Source of the DNA: Planctomycetaceae bacterium
GTDB taxonomy: Bacteria > Planctomycetota > Phycisphaerae > UBA1845 > UTPLA1
DNA length: 64,000 bases
Direction: 5' to 3'
Assembly (NCBI GenBank): GCA_011525745.1
Contig: WYBU01000124.1
Location: 1-64,000, forward strand
The translations under genes and the position numbers were made by a program. Below, piece after piece: positions 29,154-37,622 of this stretch. The notes below the pieces were generated by a model. That model had not been told where the DNA came from, searched no databases, and saw only the letters and a list, made by a program, of their open reading frames with translations. Position 1 is the stretch's first letter. Every line of letters starts with the position of its first letter.

Positions 29154-30785
29154 ATGACGTTGCTGCTGGCCAGCATCGTGGGGCCTTCGTTTGATGACGC
29201 GCTGCGCGCAGTGCGCCGCGCGATCCAGAACGGCGCCGACGGCGTCGAGCTGCGCCTCGACGCCATGGCCGACGTCACCGACGAACAGGTCATGATGATG
29301 CTGGCCGAGTTGCCCGACGATCGCCACGCGATGCTGACGATTCGCTCGCGCGAGGAGGGCGGTCACTACGACGGCCTCGACGCCGACCGCGTCAGTCGCC
29401 TGATCGCGCTGGGTCCGCTGTTCGACTCGATCGACGTCGAAGCGGCGCTGTGGAGACGCTCCGCCAACATCCGGCAGAAGATCATGCTGGCCGTCGAACG
29501 GTCCGCACACGAGCCGCCGCCGCTAGAGCAGACCGACGTCGCCCTCGCGGAACCGCACGCCGAAATGGCGGAAGTTTCGCCCGCAGCGCCGGTCCCCGGG
29601 CGAAGACTGCTGATTCTCTCGCACCACGACACACGCGGCCGGCCGCCGCGCCTCAGCGCCGAGTTGCTCGACCTGGTTCGCGAGCCGCGCTGCGACATCG
29701 TCAAGCTGGCGTGGGCCGCGCGCAGCCTGCGCGAGTGCTTCGAGGCGTTCGAGCTGATGCGCGATCGGCACAAGCCGCTCGTGGCGATCTGCATGGGCGA
29801 CGACGGGCTGATCTCGCGGCTGCTGGCGCGCAAGTACGGCGCGTGGGCCGCGTTTGCCGCCGTCGATGCCGCGGCCGCGGCCGCGCCGGGCCAGCCCACG
29901 ATCAACGATCTGAAGCGACGTTACCGCTGGGACGCCATCGGCCCGCGTACGGAGGTATACGGCGTCATCGGCGATCCGATCGGCCACTCGCTCAGCCCCG
30001 TCGTGTTCAACGCTGCGTTCGATGCGGCGGGCATCGACGCGGTGTACGTGCCGCTGCGCGTGCGGCCGGGATACGAGTCATTCAAGGCGTTGATGGTCGA
30101 GGCGCTGGCGCGGCCGTGGTTCGATTTGCGCGGCGTGAGCGTCACGTCGCCGCACAAGGAACACGCGCTGCGCTTCGTGACCGAGCAGGGCGGACGCGTC
30201 GATGAACTGGCGCGGCGAATCGGGGCGGCAAACACCCTGAGCATCGACGCAAGCGGCGGATCGTCGGCGAGCAACACCGACTCCGCCGCGGTGATGGCGG
30301 CGATCCGCGCCGGGACGGACCTGGCGCCGGCGGAATGGAGCGGCGCGCCGGTCGCGATCCTCGGCGCCGGCGGCGCGGCGCGGGCGGCGGCAGTAGCCCT
30401 GCGCGAGATCGGCGCCGACGTGACCGTGTACGGTCGGTCGCGCGCGCGTGCCGATGTGCTGGCGGCGGACCTGGGATGCCGGGCGGCGAGTTGGGACGAG
30501 CGCCACACGCTCGCGGCGCGCATCCTGCTCAACTGCACGCCGATCGGCCAGTCGCCGGACGAAAATGCAACGCCGATCGACGCATCGGCGCTGCGCGGCG
30601 ACATGATCGTTTTCGACGCGGTCTATCGCCCGCGACAAACCCGACTGATCGTCGAAGCGCGGGCGCGCGGATGCCGCGTAATCGAGGGGCTTGAGATGTT
30701 CCTGCACCAGGCCGCCGCGCAGTGGCGCGCGTGGACCGGGCGCGATGCGCCGCTGTCCGTCATGCGATCAGCCGCGACGCCATGA
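29154..30785 (+). CDS. aroDE: Bifunctional 3-dehydroquinate dehydratase / shikimate dehydrogenase
   Basis: The 543-aa fusion starts at ATG 29154. Residues 1 to about 240 are a type I dehydroquinase: VELRLDAM near the start, SHHD in the middle, and the Schiff-base Lys in CDIVKLAW. Residues about 255-543 are shikimate dehydrogenase: YGVIGDPIGHSLSPVVFNAA, the substrate-contact motif SVTSPHKEHAL, GAANTL, and the NADPH-binding loop ILGAGGAARAA. The two enzymes carry out consecutive shikimate-pathway steps, dehydroquinate to dehydroshikimate to shikimate, in the cytoplasm. The same order is known in plants and in some planctomycetes and chlamydiae. No other aro gene is adjacent. Confidence 0.96.
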   Translation: MTLLLASIVGPSFDDALRAVRRAIQNGADGVELRLDAMADVTDEQVMMMLAELPDDRHAMLTIRSREEGGHYDGLDADRVSRLIALGPLFDSIDVEAALWRRSANIRQKIMLAVERSAHEPPPLEQTDVALAEPHAEMAEVSPAAPVPGRRLLILSHHDTRGRPPRLSAELLDLVREPRCDIVKLAWAARSLRECFEAFELMRDRHKPLVAICMGDDGLISRLLARKYGAWAAFAAVDAAAAAAPGQPTINDLKRRYRWDAIGPRTEVYGVIGDPIGHSLSPVVFNAAFDAAGIDAVYVPLRVRPGYESFKALMVEALARPWFDLRGVSVTSPHKEHALRFVTEQGGRVDELARRIGAANTLSIDASGGSSASNTDSAAVMAAIRAGTDLAPAEWSGAPVAILGAGGAARAAAVALREIGADVTVYGRSRARADVLAADLGCRAASWDERHTLAARILLNCTPIGQSPDENATPIDASALRGDMIVFDAVYRPRQTRLIVEARARGCRVIEGLEMFLHQAAAQWRAWTGRDAPLSVMRSAATP

Positions 30786-30869
30786 GCATCGTGAGCCACC
30801 AATCGGCTTGCCGCCTCGGGTGAATGCGTTGCCGCGCGAGTGTCTCGGACTTCGATTGAGGGCCATGCG

Positions 30870-31658
30870 ATGAATCTCGAAATCGCCGGAAAAGTCGCCG
30901 TCGTTGCGGCGTCGAGCCAGGGGCTGGGCCGGGCCGTCGTCGAAGGTCTGGCGCGCGAGGGCGCGCACGTCGTGATGTCGGCTCGCACGCAGGACAAGCT
31001 CATGCGCGCCGCCGATGACGTGCGCCGCGCGACCGGCGCCGAAGTTCTGCCGATCGTGGCGGACGTGGCTCGGCCCGACGATTGCGCCCGGATCGTCGAA
31101 GCCGCCGTCGAACGTTGGGGGGGCGTGGACATTCTCGTGACAAACACCGGCGGGCCGCTCCCCGGCACGTTCGAGACGACCGACGAATCCGCCTGGGAGG
31201 TGGCCGTGCAGAACACGTTGATGAACGTCGTTCGGCTCTCGCGGCACGCCATTCCGCACATGAAGACGCGCCGCTGGGGCCGCATCGTGCACATCGCCAG
31301 CACCTCCGTGAAGCTGCCCATTCCGGGATTGCTGCTGTCCAACAGCCTGCGCGCCGCGGTCGTCGGCCTGGCGCGAACGATGGCCGTCGAGCTGGCGCCG
31401 CACGGCATCCTCGTGAACTGTGTCTGCCCCGGCTCGCACGACACACAGCGCATTCGCGAACTGGCCGAGCGAAACGCGGCGGCGAAGCGAATATCGACGG
31501 ATGCGGCAATGGCCGAGCTGACGAACGCCATTCCCCTGGGTCGACTCGGCCGCCCCGCCGAACTGGCCGACGTGGCGGTGTTCCTGTGCAGCCAGCGCGC
31601 CAGTTACGTCACCGCGGCGACGATCGTCGTCGACGGCGGCCTGACGCGCGGCGCCTAG
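30870..31658 (+). CDS. Atypical short-chain dehydrogenase/reductase
   Basis: The 262-aa protein starts at ATG 30870; a frame opening at 30840 adds only ten residues. The Rossmann loop reads VVAASSQGLGRAVVEGLA, a variant of TGxxxGxG, followed by SAR near the NADP discriminator. TNTGGP replaces the usual NNAG. The catalytic Ser is in IASTSV, but the YxxxK motif is replaced by a LSNSLRAAVVGLA segment. I recall SDR homologues with the same S-N-x-L-R variant, so this is a real subfamily, not decay. Activity as a classical oxidoreductase is uncertain. It follows aroDE on the same strand with an 84-bp gap. Confidence 0.9.
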   Translation: MNLEIAGKVAVVAASSQGLGRAVVEGLAREGAHVVMSARTQDKLMRAADDVRRATGAEVLPIVADVARPDDCARIVEAAVERWGGVDILVTNTGGPLPGTFETTDESAWEVAVQNTLMNVVRLSRHAIPHMKTRRWGRIVHIASTSVKLPIPGLLLSNSLRAAVVGLARTMAVELAPHGILVNCVCPGSHDTQRIRELAERNAAAKRISTDAAMAELTNAIPLGRLGRPAELADVAVFLCSQRASYVTAATIVVDGGLTRGA

Positions 31659-31695
31659 GGGTCCTGGTGATAATCGGTGTGCATTCATGGGGAGT

Positions 31696-31751
31696 CGCGT
31701 GGAACGGGCTTGTAGCCCGTTCGTGCGGGCAGAATGCCCGCACCACGCGAA
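31696..31751. repeat. Triple nested palindrome
   Basis: The outer arms CGCGTGG/CCACGCG enclose two side-by-side hairpins, AACGGGCT/AGCCCGTT and GTGCGGGC/GCCCGCAC. It could fold into a three-way cruciform. The CGCGAAG flank recurs at 12103-12130. Confidence 0.7.
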
Positions 31752-31860
31752 GCAAAAAAAGCGACCACCTGGCACATCACCCCGACGCGCGACGCGCAGC
31801 GCAATGGCGACGGGGGATGCAATTCGCACGCGTCGCCGGTACAATGCCTGATCGGGTCGG

Positions 31861-31878
31861 GGAGCGCGGCCGCGCTCC
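31861..31878 (+). promoter_or_regulatory. Perfect 18-bp palindrome in the STAS leader
   Basis: GGAGCGCGGCCGCGCTCC reads identically on both strands. It ends only a few bases before the ribosome binding site GTAGGAG of the first STAS gene. It could be a protein-binding operator or a leader hairpin affecting translation; neither is shown. Confidence 0.45.
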
Positions 31879-31892
31879 GGTAGGAGTCTTTC

Positions 31893-32249
31893 ATGTCAGG
31901 CGACTCGCGGCTGCTGGTACAGGGCATCGGGGATGTCACGATCATTAACTTCCAGGATGCTTCGATCCTGGACACGCTGCTGATTCAGAAGATCGCGGCG
32001 GAGCTGTACGGTCTGGTCGACGAGAAGGCCAAGCGCAAGATCATCCTCGATTTCACGACCGTGAAGTACATGGCCTCGCAAACGCTGGGCGTGCTGCTGA
32101 CGCTTCAGAAAAAAGCCAGGACTCTGAAGGGCAAGGTCGTCTTTTGCAGCCTCAAACCCGATCTGATGAAGGTCTTCAAGATCACCGGCCTGGAAAAGAT
32201 GTTCGAATTCTACGACGACGAGACCAAAGCGCTCGACGCGTTCCGCTGA
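31893..32249 (+). CDS. STAS-domain anti-sigma factor antagonist
   Basis: The 118-aa protein starts at ATG 31893 with GTAGGAG upstream. It is a single STAS domain: LLVQGIGDVTIINFQDASIL at the start, then RKIILDFTTVKYMASQTLGVLLTL. The conserved Ser before a Leu-Gly turn (ASQTLG) matches the phosphorylated serine of SpoIIAA/RsbV-like antagonists. Such proteins release a partner from an HPK-type kinase when dephosphorylated. The next gene is a second STAS protein 57 bp downstream. No RsbW-like kinase is adjacent. The SpoIIE phosphatase at 45785 is a candidate phosphatase but lies 14 kb away. Confidence 0.92.
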   Translation: MSGDSRLLVQGIGDVTIINFQDASILDTLLIQKIAAELYGLVDEKAKRKIILDFTTVKYMASQTLGVLLTLQKKARTLKGKVVFCSLKPDLMKVFKITGLEKMFEFYDDETKALDAFR

Positions 32250-32306
32250 CGGCGCGCCACGCGATCGACCTCTTGACCGCCGCCCTCCGTAATTAAAGGT
32301 CATATC

Positions 32307-32702
32307 ATGAGTGCTCAGCCCGCCGTGTCGTTCCGCGATGAGTCCGGCTGGCGCATCGGCGTCATCGGCCGGGACGCCATGGCCGAACCGGACGTGCTCG
32401 CCGACATACAGGACGCCGTCCATCGTTCGCTCGAGGAGCGCCCCGCGCGCCGGCTGGCGCTGGACCTCGCCGCGGTGCAGTACATCGCCAGCAACGGCAT
32501 GAGCCTGCTGTTGATGCTGCACAAGCGCCAGCGAGAAGCCGGCGGCGAGCTGACGTTGTGCGGCCTGGACGCCAACGTGGCTCGATCGTTTCACGTCGCC
32601 CGGCTCGACCGCGTGTTCGAAATCCACGAAAGCAGCGCCACGCTGCAACGCGACCGACCCGACGGCACGCCGGCCGCCGCCGCGCCAAAGGCGACTGGTT
32701 GA
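32307..32702 (+). CDS. STAS-domain protein
   Basis: A 131-aa protein starts at ATG 32307 (AAAGG upstream). The STAS core includes RRLALDLAAVQYIASNGMSL, in which Ser in ASNGMS fills the phosphorylation position. The C-terminal tail (about 20 residues) is Pro/Ala-rich. Sequence differs from the preceding STAS gene, so this is an old duplication or two distinct antagonists of one switch. The 57-bp spacing and same strand argue for one transcript. A family B repeat follows the stop. Confidence 0.88.
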   Translation: MSAQPAVSFRDESGWRIGVIGRDAMAEPDVLADIQDAVHRSLEERPARRLALDLAAVQYIASNGMSLLLMLHKRQREAGGELTLCGLDANVARSFHVARLDRVFEIHESSATLQRDRPDGTPAAAAPKATG

Positions 32703-32755
32703 ACCGATTCCCCCTGGATGCGCGCGGAAATAGCCCGCACGATGACAAGTAAAGG

Positions 32756-32850
32756 CGGCACGGTCCCTCCCTCGCGCGAACGAAGCCTTCATGTCTTGGG
32801 GGGCACGGGCGTCCCGCCCGTGAGGCAAATTGGCAAGAGCGTGACAAAGG
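32756..32850. repeat. Family B nested palindrome, copy 3
   Basis: GGCACGGTCCCTCCCTCGCG, then ACGAAGCCTTCATGTCTTGG and a GGCACGGGCGTCCCGCCCGT core. The left flank matches the copy at 35303-35395 (ACGAAGCCTTCATG), but the right outer arm is lost. Confidence 0.75.
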
Positions 32851-32902
32851 TTGTCGTGCCCAATGGCCAATGATTCGTTCACGTCATTCCCGACGCGCGT
32901 CC

Positions 32903-34192
<1,290 letters not shown>

Positions 34193-34285
34193 GGCAGCAG
34201 TATTAAAGCACGCCCGTTGCCGCCCCGGACGTCATGTCCACTAGGTCCTCTCCGTCTACGGTCAACCAACGCCGCAAAGGACCGG

Positions 34286-34365
34286 ATTCCCGCCTGCGCG
34301 GGGAATGACCGTTCCTGGCAGAAAGCTGATCGCTCAAAGCCGATGGCTGATGGCTGATGGCCTTG
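34286..34365. repeat. REP-type hairpin followed by GATGGCTGATGGCT repeats
   Basis: GATTCCCGCCTGCGCGGGGAATGAC holds arms ATTCCC and GGGAAT with a GCG loop, like widespread REP sequences. It is followed by GCTGATCGCTCAAAGCCGAT and two direct GGCTGATGGCTGATGG copies. The gap lies between the GT4 gene and the methyltransferase gene. Confidence 0.6.
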
Positions 34366-34381
34366 GTCCTCACCGCGAACG

Positions 34382-35227
34382 CTACGGACACGGCTTTCGG
34401 CTACTCCTCGCCACGATGCCCGCCGCGATGCGCCGCGGGCCGGACGGCCCTTCGGCGTAACGAACGATGTCCCAGAAAGCGAACCGCTCTTTCAGCTCGC
34501 CGGGTTGCAGCACGAATTGGCGACGGCGCGGCTTGCCAAATACGATGCGCTGAGGCTCGACGAACGTTTCGTATACAAGCCAGCCGCCCGGCCGCACGGC
34601 GCGCTGAATCCACTCAAACAGCGGCCGATGCAGGTAGTTGAACCCGACCACGAGGTCATACTCACCGCTGACCATCCCCAGCGCGTCGGGCTCCAGGTCC
34701 ACGACCCGCGTCTGAATCGACACGCCGCATCGCCGCCCCCGATCGGCCGCACGCTCCAGCGCATCGGGCAGCACGTCCCACGCATCCACGTTCCAGCCCT
34801 GCATCGCCAGCCACACGGCGTCGCGCCCCGTCCCGCACGCCAGGTCCAACGCGCGCCGCTGCCCGGTCGGCGAGTCCTCGATCAAGGGCAACGCCTGCAC
34901 CAGCCACTCATGCGGCGACCATAGTCGCACGCGCGACGGGCCTTCGATCCACGCGGTTCGATCGGACGCCTCGACGACCGCGACGTCCTCAAATCCCCGC
35001 GCCCGTAACCGCGAGCGCGCCCAGCGCGCGCGAACCGGAGGATCGTCATATACGCGAAGCGACGCACGGCGCGCCGGCAGCTCGTGAACCCGCACCGCCA
35101 GCTCCTCCAACGGAATGTTCGCCGCGCGCGGATCGTGCCCGGCCAGGTACGACTCGGACGGCCGGGTGTCGAGCAGGTCGCCGAGCGCCAGCACCGCGGT
35201 CGGTTGCCGATCGAGAGGATGGCTCAT
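34382..35227 (-). CDS. SAM-dependent methyltransferase with degenerate rhodanese-like N-domain
   Basis: The ATG at 35227 gives about 281 aa. Residues 1-100 resemble a rhodanese domain (LLDTRPSESYLAGHDPRAAN, then LRVYDDPPVRARWARSRLRA) but the active-site Cys loop is absent, Asp being at its place. Residues about 120-281 are a class I methyltransferase with RRALDLACGTGRDAVWLA and the later FNYLHRPLFEWI. The fold binds S-adenosylmethionine; the substrate could be a small thiol or tellurite-like compound as in TehB, but this is a guess. The gene stands alone on its strand. Confidence 0.85.
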   Translation of the reverse strand: MSHPLDRQPTAVLALGDLLDTRPSESYLAGHDPRAANIPLEELAVRVHELPARRASLRVYDDPPVRARWARSRLRARGFEDVAVVEASDRTAWIEGPSRVRLWSPHEWLVQALPLIEDSPTGQRRALDLACGTGRDAVWLAMQGWNVDAWDVLPDALERAADRGRRCGVSIQTRVVDLEPDALGMVSGEYDLVVGFNYLHRPLFEWIQRAVRPGGWLVYETFVEPQRIVFGKPRRRQFVLQPGELKERFAFWDIVRYAEGPSGPRRIAAGIVARSSRKPCP

Positions 35228-35653
35228 GCTCGTGCACACTCCGCCCGCGCCAGGCGCAGGATTCACTCAAGAATAACCCACGAATTCTCACGGGAGGCGG
35301 CATGGTCAAGCACTCGCGCGAACGAAGCCTTCATGTTTGGGGTGGTACGGGCGTCCCGCCCGTCTTGTCCAACCTCGCTCGGCCTTGGCCATGTTGACAC
35401 CCGTCGTCGGCCGCAGGCGATCATTCGTTCAGGTCATTTCTGCGTCCTGAGTCGCGGCGGGTGACGAACCAACACAGCCGAGGGCGGCTGTGCCACATCG
35501 CCCGCGCCACATCGGCCGCGCACCATCGGCCGCACGCACCTATGACCGACTACCCGCGCGTCGTATAATCCGCCGCTCGTCTCAGGCCGGCAAGACGCGC
35601 CGCTCGCCCCAGGCATGACCGAACCCTGCGACGCTTGCAAGGAGTACGTGCCG
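35228..35653. other. Intergenic region with family B and hairpin repeats
   Basis: 35303-35395 is a family B copy: GGTCAAGCACTCGCGCGAAC to CTCGGCCTTGGCCATGTTGA with GGTGGTACGGGCGTCCCGCC inside. 35473-35497 is a single ACACAGCCGAGGGCGGCTGT hairpin of the 459-806 family. No gene is present. The MmgE/PrpD promoter must lie in 35500-35640 but is not recognisable. Confidence 0.6.
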
Positions 35654-37069
35654 ATGTCCCTCGCCGAAAAACTCGCCGGCTGGTCCGCCGGATTGAAATA
35701 CAGCGATCTGACCCCCGAAGCCGTCCACGAAGTCAAACGTCGCCTCATCGACTCGACTGGCACCGCACTCGGCGCTTATCACAGCCGCCCGGCCGCGATC
35801 GGCCGCGAGGCGGCCGCAGAGGTCCCGGTCCGCAATGGGGCGGTCGTCTTCGGAACGCGCCTGCGCACCGCGCCGCCCCTGGCGGCGCTGTGCAACGGCG
35901 CCCACGTGCGCTATCTCGACTACAACGATACCTATCTTTCCAGGGAACCGGCCCACCCCTCGGACAACATTCCCGCCACCCTGGCCGTCGCCCAAAGCGC
36001 CGGCGCTACCGGCCGCGACTTCATCCTCGCCACCGTCATCGCCTACGAAATCCAGTGCCGCCTGTGCGACGCCGCCAGCCTCCGCAAGAACGGCTGGGAC
36101 CACGTGTTCTACGTGGCGCTGGCGTCGGCCCTCGGCGCCGCCCGGCTGTGGAAGTGCAATTCGGCCGCGATGGTTCACGCGCTGGGCCTGGCCGGCGTCT
36201 GCAATATCGCCACGCGCCAGACGCGCACCGGCCAGATCAGCATGTGGAAGGCCTGCGCCGCCTCGAACGCCGCCCGCGGCGGCGTGCTCGCGGCCAACCT
36301 GGCGCGGCGCGGCTTCACCGGTCCGCACGAAATCTTCGAAGGCCCCAAGGGCGTGTTCAAGATGCTCACCGGCGGGCCGTTCGACGTCGAGCTGGGCAGT
36401 CGCAGCGCCGGCTACATGATCAACCGCACCTACATCAAGTTCTGGCCGGCGGAGTACCACGCGCAAAGCGCCATCGACGCCGCGCTTCAGATTCGCCGCG
36501 AGCTGCACGCCGCCGGCCAGAGCGCCGCCGACATCGAGCGGATGGAGATTGAGAGCTTCGAGGCCGCCGTCAGCATCATCGGCAGCGAGCCTGAAAAGTG
36601 GCGCCCGACCAGCCGCGAGACGGCGGATCATTCGATGGGCTACATGGTCTGCGCCGCGCTGTACGACGGCGACGTGACGAAGAAGACCTTCGAGCCGAAA
36701 CGCTTCACCGATCCCAAGGTGCTGTCGCTGCTCGACCGAACGGCCATTCGCGAGGCCGAAGACCTCAACCCCGGCTACCCGGCCGGCATTCCCAACCGGC
36801 TGCTCGTGACGCTCAAGGACGGCCGGCGGCTGGAGAAACGCGTCGACTTCCCGCGCGGCCACGCGGGCAATCCGATGAGCGACGAGGAAGTGGAGCGGAA
36901 GTTCCGCACGCTGGCGACGGGCGTGATATCAGAAAAAACGCAGGATGCGCTGCTGAAGCAGATGTGGTCCATCGACAAGGCAAAGCACGTACGGGACGTC
37001 TGGTCGTTCAACGTCGCGCGGAAAGGCTCGGCGCGCAAAAGCAAACCCAAGCCGCGGGTACGCAGGTGA
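35654..37069 (+). CDS. MmgE/PrpD family protein
   Basis: The ATG at 35654 has AAGGAG 9 nt upstream, giving 471 aa; the frame opens further left at 35615. Family features are EVKRRLIDSTGTALGAYHSR, LRYLDYNDTYLS-like sequence with HPSDNIPATLAVAQ, and NRTYIKFWPAEYHAQSAIDA, which match the 2-methylcitrate/aconitate-type dehydratase fold (PrpD). PrpD removes water from 2-methylcitrate in propionate use. Because no prpB or prpC is near, the actual substrate is open. A Lys/Arg-rich tail ends the protein. Confidence 0.9.
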   Translation: MSLAEKLAGWSAGLKYSDLTPEAVHEVKRRLIDSTGTALGAYHSRPAAIGREAAAEVPVRNGAVVFGTRLRTAPPLAALCNGAHVRYLDYNDTYLSREPAHPSDNIPATLAVAQSAGATGRDFILATVIAYEIQCRLCDAASLRKNGWDHVFYVALASALGAARLWKCNSAAMVHALGLAGVCNIATRQTRTGQISMWKACAASNAARGGVLAANLARRGFTGPHEIFEGPKGVFKMLTGGPFDVELGSRSAGYMINRTYIKFWPAEYHAQSAIDAALQIRRELHAAGQSAADIERMEIESFEAAVSIIGSEPEKWRPTSRETADHSMGYMVCAALYDGDVTKKTFEPKRFTDPKVLSLLDRTAIREAEDLNPGYPAGIPNRLLVTLKDGRRLEKRVDFPRGHAGNPMSDEEVERKFRTLATGVISEKTQDALLKQMWSIDKAKHVRDVWSFNVARKGSARKSKPKPRVRR

Positions 37070-37622
37070 GCCGCACTTGCCATCGCGGCGCAGCTCCGCG
37101 TTCAGGTGCACGAGTAAAAATAGGAACAAAAACAGGAGCAAGCGTAAGTTGATGATGAAATAACGTTGAGTCCCTGCCTCCCCGTTTCAATCTGCAGGCT
37201 TTCCACGAACTCGTGAAACTCCCGTACTTGCGAGAACTTCTCGATTATTGATTGCCCCACTGCCCTCAAACCGTCCTGAAAACCGCTATAATAGACACTT
37301 TAGTCTCTTGCGACTGAATTCGTGCGCATGATGGCGTTGATTCTCGTGCAGATGGCAACGGAAACGCCTCCCCTAGCCGAGTTGGGAGGCAACGAGACAA
37401 TCGTGCGGCGAAGCGATCGTTGATTGTGATTGGACTCAAACAAGAGTCCCGCGCGCCGCGCGCGTACCTGGATACGCAAGTGAAAAACGTCCCGGCGTTC
37501 GAAGGTGATGCGGTAAATGATACTGGTTCACGGGGCGTGCTTTCAACTTGTTTTGTTCCGGTTATACCTGGTTAGGTTGTGCGGCCTTGGGGGTCGTTTC
37601 AACTCGTACCGGAGAGAGGAAG
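37070..37622. other. Leader region of the FG-GAP gene with a possible promoter
   Basis: The 550-bp gap is less GC-rich than its surroundings. TATAAT occurs at 37287-37292, preceded by ACCGTCCTGAAAACCGC, but no good -35 hexamer is seen. The phrase ACTGCCCTCAAAC near 37258 recurs near 40118, on either side of the gene. No reading frame in this gap is convincing. Confidence 0.4.
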
